NCBI RefSeq assembly: GCF_004798865.1 | Contig: NW_025335468.1 | Location: 939,472-1,003,471, forward strand | Source of the DNA: Varanus komodoensis | Taxonomy: Eukaryota; Chordata; Lepidosauria; Squamata; Varanidae | Length of the DNA: 64,000 bases | Direction: 5' to 3' | In this document: piece after piece, positions 11,513 to 24,024 of the stretch | Layout: each line of letters begins with the position of its first letter | How positions within the stretch are numbered: position 1 is the stretch's first letter | Program-made: the position numbers and the translations under genes | The notes under the pieces: model-generated | Seen by the model: only the letters and a program-made list of their open reading frames with translations | Database searches by the model: none | What the model was told of the DNA's origin: nothing

Positions 11513-12454
11513 TCCCCACCTTACAGTGAACTCCCTTACCAAAACCCTACCTGAACTACCACTGTACATATGAGAACCTGGACTGTCCTGAGCTACTGGG
11601 ATGTGGGACCAACACATTCCTCCACAAAGATGCTCACACAGCCCCATCCCAGAGGCACACATGATTTTCTGCTTCCTGTGCAGGATAAGTAGCCTTGCAT
11701 GCAGCGCTGTCCACTTGGATGTACCTTGTGCAGAGAAACACATTCAAACCGCAGGGGACTTGCCTGTTGAGGAAGCAACAGGGAGACAGAAGCTGACAAG
11801 AACTGACTCCCAGGAAGCAGGGAATCAGCTCGCGCTTGTTCATTCAGGTCAATTTCAAACACCTGTCACTAAAGTTCAGGAAACTTCAAATGCATCTCCA
11901 AAGCCAAGGGGACACATCAAAAGAGAGAACTTTCTTCCACAGCAACGGGGATGCCATGTGCTCAGCAGAGACAGCTGTTGTGACCCACAGCCTTCTGTGG
12001 GGGACAGAGGAGGCTGGCCCATGCAACGGAGAGTGCTAAACAGGGAGCCGGGGGCAAGGGCAAAGCAGCCCCTGGCTGCAAGCACCAGCAGGAAGAGGCG
12101 GATGGCGTGTGCCTGCTGAAAGGTGCAGTGAAGCCCCAGGAAGACTGAGCCATGGAAGACTGAAGGAGGCAGACAACAGGGCTGGTGGCCAGCAGACAGA
12201 AAGAGGGGTGGAGGGTTGCAGCAGGGAAAGGCAGTAAGGCAGGGCACTGTGGCAGAGAACGAGCACCATAGGCAGAGAGGAGAGGAGCCCAGAACAGCAT
12301 TTCCTCAGTGCTAAAGGCTGCCCTGCAACCACACGCCATCAGATTTAAGGCCAACGCTGAACTGAATGTTTTCTGGGTTAGGCAATTAATATGATTTTCA
12401 TGTCCTTTTAATGAGCATAGCGGACATCAAGAGTCACATGCTATGCTTGTACTA
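11513..12454. other. Noncoding, moderately GC-rich, nothing recognised
   Basis: Several overlapping open frames occur on both strands (longest 172 residues, 11601-12119). None shows a recognisable domain, and their overlap in opposite strands argues for base-composition artefacts. Confidence 0.4.
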
Positions 12455-12575
12455 CAGCAGTTTTCCCCAACCTACTGCCCTCCATATGGTGTACTACAGT
12501 CCCCAGCATCCCCAGTCAGCACAGCTATGGCAGCCCAACCTATTTGAAGGGAACTAGCTTGGAGACAATTGCACT
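12455..12575. mobile_element. Palindromic MITE-like element, diverged
   Basis: The left half has ttttccccaacctactgccctcc and ggtgtactacagtccccagc, matching the family at 8095 and 11385. The right half is degraded. Confidence 0.5.
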
Positions 12576-13194
12576 ATAGGACTGACAGCTGGATAGTTAA
12601 ATGCTCGCTTGGTTTTGGCTTTCCCTGTTTCTGGTAGGTTGTTTTAGCTCAACATCAATATTAATCAGTGGACAAATATTAAACTTGTGTAAAAGGAATT
12701 AATAATATATGTAAATGAGCAAAGTTAATAGAAACCCATTATCATCTCTATATTTGCCTCTTCCCTATTCTGATGGTGCCTGGTGGATAACATCACTTTT
12801 AAACCCTCAACTTTTAAAAGCCAAAGTCTACTATTCTGTGGTGTCCTTACTCAGAAGCTGTTACCCTGAAACAAGGAAAATATGAATCGATCCTGAAAAA
12901 AAATCTTGTTAGACTGATTTAAAAAATAATGAGAATTGAAATAGCTCCTGAATTTGGGCTGCTTCTTCTTTCATTCCCTTCCGGTCTGTTAGCGTTTTCC
13001 CATTGCACTGTCAAAGTGCCTCTGCAGGTATAATGCCTAGGAAAACCTGAAATGTCTTTCAGGTGGAGTTGAGTCCTTGTGGTTTTGACAAGTGCCTGTG
13101 TGTTCCGTAAAAGCACACGGGGGTTCAGGAGGAGAAGCATATCTTGCTGATCCCAAGGTGAAAGAATAACAATACAGTCAGACCTGATAAATTA
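12576..13194. other. Noncoding, nothing recognised
   Basis: AT-rich spacer; no supported feature. Confidence 0.45.
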
Positions 13195-13335
13195 TTCTCT
13201 TCCAAACCTAAACTCCCCATCTGTAAAATGGAAACAGTAGGGTTCAGCTCAAAGGGTGGCTTTAAGGATGTGCTAGATTGAATGCGTCAAATATTCTGCA
13301 CATTTGTAGTGCTATATCAATGATTCATTATAATA
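13195..13335 (+). mobile_element. MIR-like ancient SINE fragment
   Basis: Aactccccatctgtaaaatgg followed by a short spacer and tttaaggatgtgctag is the typical middle/3' part of MIR SINEs (cccatctgtaaaatgggg...). The 5' tRNA part is missing. Confidence 0.55.
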
Positions 13336-13670
13336 TTATTTCAGGGCTCTTCTACCCTCCAGCAGCACAAATTGGATTCAAATGTTGCCCCTTGTCTTCT
13401 GGAGAAGACTGTTGCCTTTGTTATTATCATTCTTTATCTTTCCAAGAATTGACCTTCCCAGTTCTTCTCTCCAATACTGTGAAACCTGCCAAAAGAAGTA
13501 ATTCCCAAAAGGGTTGTTAAAAAAAAAAACTGCATAGAGGTGTGCGTACACATGCAGTTTCCTTTACCCTGGGGATAGTAAGTGAGCAAGGCATTGTTGA
13601 GCTGCATTCCAATAGATCTGGACTGCAAACTCTTCCTCTTTCTTTGCTGGCCTCATGCCTGCTCCCTCAG

Positions 13671-13705
13671 GGTGGGGAGGGGAGGGGAGGGGAGGGGAGG
13701 GGAGA
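13671..13705 (+). repeat. (GGGGA)n tract, potential G-quadruplex
   Basis: Six runs of four G separated by single A lie on the plus strand. This satisfies the usual G-quadruplex pattern. Confidence 0.9.
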
Positions 13706-14824
13706 GCAGCGAGCAGGTGCACCGGCTGTGCGCCACGCCTCCCTCTTGCATTAGGGCAGGAACCCAGTACGCTCGTCCAAATGCTTTGTCTCTCACCCGT
13801 ATTCCCTTCAGGTCTTGACATCGTGGTTGGCAGGCTTCACAGCCACCCCCCTCCGCACAAGCACGCACACCGGCGCGCACACACCAGAGCCTTCATGTGG
13901 TGCCTTTGAATTTTCACTTAAGAAAGCCACAGAAGGATCTTCAAAGTGCTGCTCAGTGCCAGGGGTCACTGCGGAGCCTCTTATCAATGTTCTGGTGTGC
14001 TGGCAGACGGAACAATGAGCAGCGGAGGGGGAGGCCAGAGCCCAGGTTAAGTCAGAAGCACAACCCCATTGGCCTTTGCCTGGATGCTCCCACGGCGGTT
14101 TTGAAGGCACTGCAGTCGGCCACACTGGGTCAGGAACGGCAATGAATGGCTCAGCCCAGCATGAGCAGCGCCTAGCATTGTTCTCTTGTCCCATCCCAGT
14201 CTATAATTAGACAATAACTGGGCCATATAGCAACCTTTTGCAGTTATTCCTAAGAAAGAAGCAAATGGAGGATAATTCCATGCTCCTGCTCTCTAGCACA
14301 TTTGTCTCTCAGGACTGCTGCTCTAAGAAGGCCTTAGTTCACATCAGTCAAGATTCTGATTCCTTGGGAGACAATAAGGGTATGAGAAGAAAGAGGAGGA
14401 GGAAGGAAGCTTCATGGAATCCTACCAGAGATTTGGAAAACCAGCTGGTTTTGCTAATGGCCTAATAAAGAAATTACCATGCACAGTATTCTCCCCAGTA
14501 TTACCAAGATACAGTCTGTGGATGGCTGTGGATACTGTCTGTCCCATTCATTGGCACAGAAGTAGACTTCCCATTCAGCAACTGAAGCTATTTCCAGATA
14601 AGAATCTCACGCCTCTTAATGGCTGCCCCATAATAAATTGGATCATGAATTGACTTACTGTCCTCTACTGGTTAATTGTCCATTATAACCCTGAAAGAGT
14701 CATCAGATAAGGTTGGTGTGTGGTTAGAAAGCATGATAGTTAGAGAGCAGACTTTGAGCACTCAGCTCCTCCTCCTTGGACTTGTATGCCTTGGACAAAA
14801 ATGCTGGTGGATCTTTTAGTCTTT
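13706..14824. other. Noncoding, nothing recognised
   Basis: Overlapping short frames on both strands; no domain recognised. Confidence 0.45.
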
Positions 14825-14930
14825 ATGATAGCAATCCTACCTACACTTACTTCAGAGTCAGCCCTACTTAACACAATGGGATTTACTGCTACGCAAGCAG
14901 GCATAGGGTTGCACTCTGTGAACTGGTACA
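14825..14930. mobile_element. Short palindromic repeat (aagtnagtccta type)
   Basis: Gcaatcctacctacacttac, ttcagagtcagccctactta, caatgggatttactgctacg and gcatagggttgcactctg form two inverted halves. This is a frequent squamate repeat (consensus-like: catgtttactcagaagtaag ... cttactcccaggtaag). Related copies lie at 46370, 47575-47860, 50615 and 54660. Confidence 0.6.
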
Positions 14931-15344
14931 GGAAAGAAGTGAGCCTATTGCTGGGGAATCTGTCACCACTGCTGCTCACTTGCACAACTACTCGTATTTA
15001 GGACTGAATACCCCTGCTCCCATAAAATGTTAAATTATAAGTGGTTTCATCCACAGCTCCAACAGTCAACTAAGCCAGAAAGTGCTCCCTCTTCAGAAAC
15101 ACATTTGATCCAAATGGGTGCATTGCCAGATATGCAGTTGAAAACAGGAACCTCTATTACTACTGAGGTTCCAACTCTATCCTCTTGTGTTAAAAAAATC
15201 AATGTCTGTTCTGCACTTCACAAAGTACAGTGCAGGCATTTCCCCCCTACCTAGAGATACGACTATAGCAAAGATATAATGTACAATTTCACTCTAAAGG
15301 GGGGCAAGATGGGTTTTGAGAGAGACAAAAGACATTCATGTTTC

Positions 15345-15425
15345 AGCAAGCCACTCTTCCCCAATCTGGTGTTGTCTAGATCTGTTGGACTACAGTTCCA
15401 GGTAGCACTGCCATTGGCAGGTTGA
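15345..15425. mobile_element. MITE-like fragment
   Basis: Cttccccaatctggtgttgtc and gttggactacagttcc match one half of the palindromic family at 8095/11385. The second half is nearly lost. Confidence 0.45.
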
Positions 15426-17138
15426 TATAAGCAATGAAATTAATAGTACTTTATGGAAGGTGGCGTGTCTTGGAAAGGAGTGAAAGTGTGGAGTTTGTTC
15501 TGGGTGGGAGAAAAATCTTCAGCAGGGTGATCATCAAATAATACCATGACATCACTAGGTTTAACAACTATTAGGAGAACATTCTGACAATCATGAGTAG
15601 TGTCTCAAAAACAACCAAACTGACCTGTTGGCAGGGTTCTGTCACAAGCTGTCTGGGCTAAAATGGAAAAGAAGCAACACTGTACAAGTGACCCTTTTAG
15701 CCATGCCTTTGCAAAATGCATGATGTTTTGTTTTTGACGTTGCTGAAATCACACATGGTCTTCCAGCTGCTCCTGGTTCTCCAGGTATGCGGCCAAAAAT
15801 GGTATAGCTTCATCTCTACCTCTGCGCTTTGGCCCAGGGGAAGAGGACAAGCAAATGGGCAGTGGTGACAGGGATAAGGAAGAGCGGGGCCTGCTGAGGG
15901 AAGCTCGTCCCTCAAAATCAGAAGCCAACACAGCCGGTAGTTGGGGCAGACATCCGGGATCTTCCATTTCTGTGGGCATAACAAGCATCTGCAATGACAA
16001 AGGACTCTGTGGCATACTCTCAGTTAAAATGGGAGCAGATTTTCCTTGTAAAGCTGTAAGCCAGCCCTACAGGTGATGCTCAGAGGTGGATTTTCATGCA
16101 TGCTAAGTGTATAGCCGAACATAAGCTCTCCTTAAGATTCAGTGCCTGTGCAATACACACAGGAGGCAAAACAGCCTACAGATATGCACACGTGATCTCA
16201 GGGAATCTTCATTAAAAACTGTCAATGCATATAGAATGGATTACAGTGTTGCCCAGGGGTGTAATGAAGTTGCCAGACTCAGCAGATTCACATACCAAAT
16301 CAGCTGAGAATGTTGAAGCCAATCTATGCCTAGCTGGAATTCTTCCTGCTAGCTCTTTCTTTCGTTGGGCATGCAATGAAGAGGATAAAATAAAGATTAC
16401 CCCACCACTCTGCAAAGCCTGTATATAAAAAGCCTAATATATTGCTAAGCACTGCGTGGTTCTACATTAAAGCAAAATCTATCCAGGAGCAGGAAGAGAG
16501 AGATTGCACACATGTGCAGGCATGTGCATTACATCAGAAGCAGGAGGAGGAAAGGTAACCTCTGCCCATAGATTAATAAAAAGGGCTTTGTTTGTCAGCC
16601 GAAGACCTTTTAAAGGCACTCCCTAGAAATTTATACAGAGGGCTCTGAGAGGAGCAGTAGGAATGATAAAAGATTTAGAGCATACAAAGTTGTTTCTCAG
16701 TGAGAGGGAGGGACAGAAGAACAGAGGAAGAAACAACTCAGCTGAGTCTATTTGGAAAACAGGAGTCTAAGGAGGGGATTAAAAATAGTCTTCAATATTT
16801 AAAAGGCCATTATAAACAACTGAGAGTCAACATTTTTAGTACTATGAAAGAGAGCGAGAGTGAGAGCAAGAAAGAGATCACACCAAAATGCTAAAATAGT
16901 CAGAAGAAATAGTTTAAACATCAGGAAGAGTTATGGTGCCTATAAAAACAGTAGTCAACCATTTGGTGGCCTTGTCTTGGGTGTTGTACTAGAAGGTCAC
17001 AAGCCATACAAATCTCCATCCTAGGATTACAGTGAACTCATGGATAGTGGAGTTCAAGTGGAGGAGAATCCAATCTGAACATCACCAGTCACTGAAAACA
17101 GTACTTCATCTACTTCACAAAAATCTCACTGAAAGAGA
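15426..17138. other. Noncoding, nothing firmly recognised
   Basis: No gene supported. A possible half MITE lies near 16955-17005 (tcaaccatttggtggcc...gtgttgtactagaagg). The rest is featureless spacer. Confidence 0.4.
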
Positions 17139-17182
17139 TGTGTGTGTGTGAGTGTGTGTGTGTGTGTGTAGAGAGAGAGGGA
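17139..17182. repeat. (TG)n with short (GA)n
   Basis: Interrupted TG run followed by gagagagagg. Confidence 0.9.
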
Positions 17183-17751
17183 ATAGTTCTATTACTTCCT
17201 GGTTGCATACTAAGGCACAACTGGGACATGCCAGGGACAAATTAAAAAAAGGCTCTGGGGAGTTATAATCATCCTTCCCAAACTTTCAGAGGAGTGACTG
17301 CTTTGTAATAAAGCCGAGTCTGCACTGCAGCTTCACACACTGCTGATTTGTCCCTTTCACACCAAACATGAAATGCAGGGATGCCTTTTCTTCTGTGAGA
17401 TCACTGATCCAGCACTATGAATTCGGCCACACAAATGCAATGATCCGCAGTAGCCTTGCAACAGTTCTTTTTTGCAGCGCGAACAGGAGGTCATCATATG
17501 CTGAAGACCCCAACTGATGTGATCCAAAAGCTCCAAAACCTCCATGCCAGATGCCATAAATAGTACTTTGGCTGTGGAAGGTGCTAAAAGAAAGAAGAGT
17601 TTGCTGAATAGAAGCAAAGTCCTTCCTCAGAAGCACAGGCTGGCACAAGCCATGTCAGTGAGTGGGATCCATTGCTTGAGCTTATCCAAAGCAAGACACA
17701 TTCCTGGAAGAGTATGAATTACACAGGATTCTTTTTCCATTGGTTGCACTC

Positions 17752-17829
17752 ACACTTCCAAACAAGACAGTCAGGTGAGTTATAGGTGTGACACTTCCAA
17801 ACAAGACAGTCAGGTGAGTTATAGGTGTG
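17752..17829 (+). repeat. Exact tandem duplication of a 39-bp unit
   Basis: Two identical 39-bp copies (17752-17790 and 17791-17829). Each starts with acacttccaaacaag and contains cagtcaggtgagttatagg. Each copy carries a CAGGTG E-box and an AGGTGTG T-box-like word; a CACCTG E-box follows at once. Zero divergence points to a recent duplication. Confidence 0.97.
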
Positions 17830-17924
17830 CACCTGACATGTGATTGTTAGGTTAGTGATTATGATCAGAGTTGTTGATCATGGATGCTGAGGTTAAATAC
17901 TAAAAGAGGTATCAATTCAGTGGT

Positions 17925-18485
17925 AATTTTATTTATTTATTTATTAAAACATTTTTATGCCGCCCCATTCGCCGAAGCCTCGGGGCAGCTTACAACAATA
18001 AATTAAAACCACATAAATTAAAATATAGACATAAGAAGAATAATAATAATAATTTAAAATATATACATATCTATATATGTATATATACACACACAATATA
18101 AAATAAGCCGCCCTGGCCAGATAAAATTCAATAGTATTAACATTTAAAATGCTGCTTAAATAAAAAGGTCTTCGCCTGGTGCCGAAAAACAAATAACGAC
18201 AGCGCCAGGTGGACCTCTCTGAGGAGCGCATTCCATAACTTAGGCGCCACTGCAGAGAAAGCCCTCCTCCGAGTACCCACCCTCCTAATTTCTTTCACGG
18301 AGGGCTCCCGGAGAAGGGCCTCTCCCACCAATCTCGGGGCGGCTGGGCATATATGGATGTAAGCGCTCCTTCAGGTAACCAGGACCCAAGCTGTTTAGGG
18401 CTTTATAGGTCATCACCAACACCTTGAATTGGGCCCGGACTTCAATGGGGAGCCAGTGAAGCTGGCTTTTGTACAATACTACCAT
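17925..18485 (-). mobile_element. L2-type LINE, RT C-terminus and 3' UTR
   Basis: Minus-strand frames read LHWLPIEVRAQFKVLVMTYK, then ALNSLGPGYLKERL, and in the next piece GTRRRAFSAVAPKLWNALL. These are the conserved end of L2-clade reverse transcriptases. The 3' tail (tgccgccccattcgccgaag in reverse, ttatttatttatta) completes it. A frame change separates the two peptide pieces, so it is inactive but fairly well preserved. A TA-rich run (18060-18095) lies in the tail. Confidence 0.85.
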
Positions 18486-20194
18486 TGGGTAGTGTGTGAG
18501 CACCTTTGGGCATGGGAACATTGAACACCCATGGTAGTTAACATTACTGCTAGCAACTTCTATAGTAGCTATGCATGGTCATGTACAGTACTCCGTCCCA
18601 GAGCTAACAACTCTGATAATGTAGCAGCTGCTACCAATAAATGCCTCTCTGTACAACACCCATTTCTTTTGGAACTCTCTAAGACAAGAAACAAGGACAA
18701 TGTTACTCCTTTTCCTTCTTTCACCACACCAAGCTGCCCACACTTCCTTTATTTCACTTTTCTCACAATTCAGAATATCTGGAATGCTCTCAATCCTCCA
18801 AGGAGAGTTTGGATTTTGTTGATGAGGTTCTTTTTTCATAGCACATGGATAAGAAATTGTGCCTCTTCATAGAACTAGATGGCAGCAAGGAGCCCTGGTT
18901 GGGCTTCTGCTCTTCTGGGGCAATGTCCTACCCAGCCAGCTTTCTCTGTTTTGGGTGTGCTGCTGATCCTGGGCAAGCTCCTCCAGCCCTTAGGGCTCTG
19001 GCTTGTGCCTTGCTGTGCCCACACCAGTCAGCCATTGCAGGTTGGCGCCCATCCCTGAGGTGGGGAGGAGAGAACTGAGTCGTACAGCAAGACAGAGGAC
19101 CTTGCAACCCTAAGCTGTTTAATTCTATGATTACATCTAAAAAAAAGTCTGAAGCTGGATGCAGATGAAAAGGAAACAGCTCATCGTAAGGGATATTTCT
19201 CTCTGTTTTTCACTAGGCTGGTCAGCCGTGCTACCGTTCCATCCCAACGTTGGAAATCAATGGCTGGACTGCATAAAACAATGTTGCATGATTCATCTGT
19301 TTGTAACACAGAATGCTGCAGTACAATATTTTTATTAGCTTAAGGAGTGTCCATTATTGCATTCCTGTGGTGGAGGAATGAAGCAGACCAGCACATAGGC
19401 TTGAAGGGTGGTAACCAACCAAACATTGAAGGGGAAAAAGCCCTGCCTAGTTGGTACTAGGCTAAAGCCCATCCCTGCTTTCCCACAGACTGATGAGCCT
19501 TATAGTCTTCTCCTCCCCTCCCTAAAACAACCCAAGCACCTGCCTTGGAAGTGGGTTTACAATTTGAGCTGTAATGCAGGTGGCACAAGAACCAGGGACA
19601 TGATGCTTGCTTGGTTTTGTGACCTGGTAAAACAGCCCTGGGCCTATTTCACTGTGTAGTAGGAGCCTATAAAACAATCCATAGCTCAATGTACTAACAA
19701 GGCATATATTTATGTATATGTCTGTTTGAGTGAGTAAACACAAACATATGATAAAGCACACACACATACAGCATTTAAACAGAAAACATAATCGTTAGCA
19801 CCAAGGTCTTCACTTAAATCATTCCATATCATTGTTCTGCTGAGTTAACTTTGATTGGACAAGGTCTCTGTCCTCTTAGAACAATGGTTTATTAGGCCAA
19901 GTTGATAGCTACCCTAAGGAAGTATCTGCAAGAGAAAGGAAAGAAGATGTATTTTCATTTCATGGCTATTGCCTTTGCTATTGGCATCTCATTCTTGAAC
20001 CTGAAAAATGGTACTTGCCAGAGCAGAATACAAGAGCATACCAAGTTAACTGCTTTCATTAAGGTAGGATCTAGAGCTTCCAACCATATCTGGAGCCCCA
20101 CCATGCCTAGCGTTGTATGAATATTGAGTGAAAGCTTATCTTCAGTTTCTGAGGAGCCTGCAATCCAAAATGACAAGGCAAAATCTTATCACTG
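18486..20194. other. Noncoding, nothing recognised
   Basis: No gene, SINE or LINE recognised in this stretch; open frames are short. Confidence 0.4.
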
Positions 20195-20195
20195 C

Positions 20196-20423
20196 GCCAG
20201 TGTGGTGTAGTGGTTAAGAGCATGGGACTGGGACTCAGATGACCCGGGTTCTAGTCCCCGCTCGGCCATGGAGCCAACTGGGTGACTTTGGGCCAGTCAC
20301 AGACTCTCAGCCCAACCTACCTCACAGGGTTGTTGTTGTGGGGATAAGATGGAGGAGGAGAATGATGTAAGCTGCCTTGAGCCCTTTGTAGGAAAAAGGC
20401 AAGATATAAATGGGGGGGGGGGG
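20196..20423 (+). mobile_element. tRNA-derived SINE, complete, with G-run end
   Basis: The tRNA-like head gccagtgtggtgtagtggtt (A box) and gggttctagtcccc (B box) opens the element. The body with gggtgactttgggccagtcac and cctacctcacagggttgttg follows, and then the tail gatgtaagctgccttgagcc...aagatataaat. It ends in twelve G. This is a Sauria/MIR-like squamate SINE, mobilised by a partner LINE. The exact subfamily was not checked. Confidence 0.88.
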
Positions 20424-20446
20424 ATCTGTCTAAATGTTACAATCAC

Positions 20447-20560
20447 CTGTTGTTGTTGTTCATTGTATTTCTATACTGCCCAAAAGCTGAAGTTCTTTGG
20501 GAAAATTACAATGAAACACAAATTACAAAACAACAACAACACAGTAAAAATAATGTTAAG
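20447..20560 (-). mobile_element. L2-type LINE tail fragment
   Basis: Attgtatttctatactgccc and agctgaagttctttgggaaa form the reversed 3' tail pattern; (TTG)n and (CAA)n runs flank it. Confidence 0.5.
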
Positions 20561-20814
20561 CTTAGCACAACACACAACATCACATCATAAGCTTCTCCTT
20601 CCTCCCATAAAATGGTATGGATATGGATGGTGGGCAGGGAATTCACCAGGTGATGACCCTGAGTCACACCAGGAGTGCTACTAAATAACACAGATGAGGA
20701 CTGAGAATAGAAAACACAGGCCAGGAAGGTGTAGCTCTTCAGATGTTTTGGCCTATTACTCTACCCATTTCCATCTACACATTCCAGAGACGCTACTAAA
20801 CTCTTGAACAGTCT

Positions 20815-21292
20815 GCAAGCAGTTTTAGTTGGATGAGAGCAAACAAACTGCAATTTAATCTAGGCAAGATGAAGGTACTGTGAGCTAGGAAGCCACCTAC
20901 TCTGGATGGAAGTTTACAATTGGTCCTAGATGGAATTGCACTCCCCCTAAAATATCATGTGTGACAACAATCAGGTGGATGAACAAACATGATAGGACCT
21001 TCTCTGCAGTGGCCCCACACCTGTTGAACAAGTTGCCATCAGGGGTCCACCATGCTTCACCACTGCAGGCTTTTGAGAAGTTCTTGAAAGCCTATAATTT
21101 TACACTGGCCTTCTCCTAATCTGAATGCTTTCATTGCTGTTTTTGCTTTGCTGTTGGCCTACCACTGCTGTTACTGTATCCGTACCGTTTTTATCATTTT
21201 AAGTACCATACCAGTTGTATGCGTTTCATTTCTGTATACTGCCATGGGAAGTGGCCAGGAACTATTTCAAGTCAACCAATCAAATAAATGAA
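20815..21292 (+). mobile_element. L2-type LINE, RT C-terminal part and tail
   Basis: Translated in pieces it gives an RANKLQFNLGKMKVL-like block (about 20835), a LVLDGIALPLKYHV-like block (about 20925) and RTFSAVAPHLLNKLPSG (about 20995). All are typical of the L2/CR1 RT C-terminus. It ends in an AATAAATGA tail. It is decayed by several frame breaks. Confidence 0.75.
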
Positions 21293-21492
21293 CAGTCCCT
21301 CACCATCAGCTACGGTAGAGCATCCTCTCTGCATGGAGAAGGTCCCGGGATCAGTTCTTGGCATCTCCAGGTAAGGCTGCAGACACTGATGCCTGAAACC
21401 CTGGACAGCAATGACCAGTCAGTGTCCAAAATCCGGAGCTAGAGGGACCAGCAGACTAAGCCAGAATAAGGCAGCCTCCTAAGCTCCTGTGC
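21293..21492 (+). mobile_element. tRNA-Ala-like SINE
   Basis: The head caccatcagctacggtagag plus aaggtcccgggatcagttct and ggcatctcca resembles tRNA-Ala (D arm, T arm, acceptor GGCACCTCCA). The body cctgaaaccctggacagc, ccagtcagtgtc and aaggcagcctcctaagctcc is that of a widespread squamate SINE. It inserted directly at the tail of the L2 copy. Confidence 0.75.
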
Positions 21493-22305
21493 TGGCAAGG
21501 GCAGATGGGAATGGAGGACTCCCCTCTTTTAGGCTAACCCACAGAAGGTCCTCTGCTCCCAAGGATGGAAGTGGAAGCAGGACCTTGGAGAAAGGACCAC
21601 AGTTCTGCTTTGATGCAGAAAGGCCGGACTAAGTCCAGCTATCTGAGATGCAGAAGATCTTAGCTGGGGTGAGAAAGTTAGTGCCAATCAGAATAGTATG
21701 ACTTTATATATGACAGCCCCTTCACCATCCATAATGGACAGCATGATGCCATAGTAAACTGTAAGATCAGCATCCGGGAAATCATAGGAATGCTTTGCTC
21801 ACTAACTGCCCAGGAAAACTAGAGTCAGGCTGCATCCAGGCAACCTACATCTATCTCACTGTCTCAAATGGTCATTCAGCTCAGCCCCGTGTTCACTGTT
21901 TCTTGTCCTATTTCCTTCTTCCTACCTCACTGTGTCTGTTTTTTTTACGTTTGGTTCAGTCATAGTCTGCATACAATAATCTGTACAAACTTTCTGTTGC
22001 AATGCTACTGTGACCAAAAGCCTCTTGAAAACAGTACATTGGTCTGACCTTGCTGGGACTTCAAGTGGCTACTAAGGTTTTGTGTAATACATGCTTTGTC
22101 AGGGATTTTTCTCCAGCAGCTAAACTTCAAGCAGGGAGAGGGAAACTTCTTTTTATCTTGGCTGTTCTTTCCTTTCTGCCTGCATTTGACTTTGTTTGGT
22201 CTTTAAAAAGCTTCAACAACAACAGCTATTACCTCAAAGTGACTCTCAGTTCCTAATAAGGGATTTTTAACACTCTCTAAAGAACTGTTGATTAACATTA
22301 AATGT
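21493..22305. other. Noncoding, nothing recognised
   Basis: No supported feature. Confidence 0.45.
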
Positions 22306-22455
22306 AAATGGAAAGTGGTAAATTCAGAACTGATAAAAGAAAATACTTCTTCACACAACATATAATTAGTTTGCAGAATTGATTGCTTCATCACAGCAGC
22401 CAAAGATTAACAGGATTAAATAAGAGGATTAGATGCTCTTTTCCACAAGTCTCTA
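22306..22455 (+). mobile_element. CR1 LINE fragment
   Basis: Aactgataaaagaaaatact, tcttcacacaacatataatt and aagaggattagatgctcttt follow the CR1 3' UTR order (gataaaaggaagtacttcttcacacag ... aagaggattagacaaattc). Confidence 0.65.
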
Positions 22456-24024
22456 TAGGTAAAATAGTAAATCCCCCTCCCAAAAAACCACCACCAAATC
22501 AGGAATATAAACCTGGGCTGATTTACACATTGCAATGATGCTAGAGAGTAATTCATCTAGGAGGGTAATACCTAGAATCTTTCATTTTTTTTCCTCTAAT
22601 GTTCACAGGTGTAAGACTGAACTGGATTCATAACTTCAGAGATGGTATTTATGCCTTATTGAAAGTAGGATTGTTCATTGCTATATGCCTATAAATTACC
22701 TCACACTGAACACTAAGTGAACTCTGCGAAAAATACTGTGCGGCAAAGGGAAATTACTTCAGGGAAATTGTCTCATATGGGACCCTCATTTCAATAAGGA
22801 TTCAGAAAAAACTTTTATACCTGGGGACTGATTATCCTCTAATTGGCTGAAAGATGGTTTTTCGTACTTTCCTGCAGTACCTTCTTACGCTATTGCTCCC
22901 ATTTGGGTTGGATGGCATCAAAGGGGGAGGGCTTGCAAGAGCTGAACAAGGAGAAGGCACAAAAGACATGTTTCTCATGCCATGGCGTAAATGAGTGAAC
23001 TACCCTGCATAAACCACACTGGCACAGGCAACACGTGGGTTTGCGCAACACCCTGCACCCCTTCGGAATCTCAGCAGTGGACTCTGGCCAACATTCCCAG
23101 TGGGTGCCCTGAGCCTGAAAGATGATCTGGCACAGCAAGGTTGGGTGCCTCCTCCTCCCTCCCCCAGTCCCAGGGGATACCGTGGCAGCACCCAGGGGGC
23201 AGAGTAGGGATGGCAGCTGTAGGATGTGCCAACTGGCAGCTGCCACTTCTCTGCTTCACAATCCTGCCAATGCCAGGAAAGGAGGATTGTGTTGTGAGCA
23301 ATCCCACTCTCCTGGTGTTGGCAGGAACTTGGGATGGGGGAGAGAGAATGTGGGGAGGCGGCATGTTCTGCTGGACCTCTTCTTGGGGAGACTTGGCCAA
23401 ACATGCTGCCCCAGCTTGGCTGTGGGCATGGGAAGAGGGGGAATGTTTTGCTGCCCGTGTTTGGGTCCTACTCTCGCCCTGTAAAGCAGGAAGTAGTGAC
23501 CTTTTCTTCAAGTGGAAGGCTCCAGGATACTCTACAGCAGAATGACAGAAGCCTAGACTAAATCAATTTCACGAACCTCCCAACTCATAAACGAGCCCAC
23601 TTTCCCAGCATTGGCAAGGAACTGGGAGAAATCAGCGGCATCTGTGCAAAGTGCTCCTTGGGCCCTTTGGCAGCGCTCATCAGATAGAGTGGGGGATACA
23701 ACTGAGAGCAGGAAGAGAATTATGTAAGCCACTTGGAATTCATAAAAAGTAGAATATAAATCAAATGAATGAATGCAGTCAGAATCAAAGGGAGATGCAG
23801 CTGCAAGTCAGTGGCTGAACTTCGATATCCTGTGCTCAGAGCGCGAAGAGGATTCTTCTGCATCAGAAGTACTACCAATCACAGATATGTAGCTTTTTAT
23901 AAAGTTGTAAATAATTTGATGCATTAGATATGAGGAAAGGCATCTTGGTAAGTGCCTTCTACTCTCAGGCCACATACAGGATTCCTGAATGGAATCTCCA
24001 AGAACATTGAAATTGCAGGTTTCT
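22456..24024. other. Noncoding with one SINE tail
   Basis: Nothing recognised apart from a 5'-truncated SINE tail at about 23690-23775 (caactgagagcaggaagaga, tgtaagccacttggaattc, tagaatataaatcaaatg). Open frames of 120-146 residues on both strands near 23000-23545 overlap each other and show no domain. Confidence 0.45.

Noticed and set aside
11601-12119. 172-residue open frame
   Set aside because: No domain, and equally long frames run on the opposite strand.
20196-20270. tRNA gene
   Set aside because: The A and B boxes belong to a SINE head. The body and tail follow directly, and no clean cloverleaf was seen. The same applies at 21300, 49096 and 62237.
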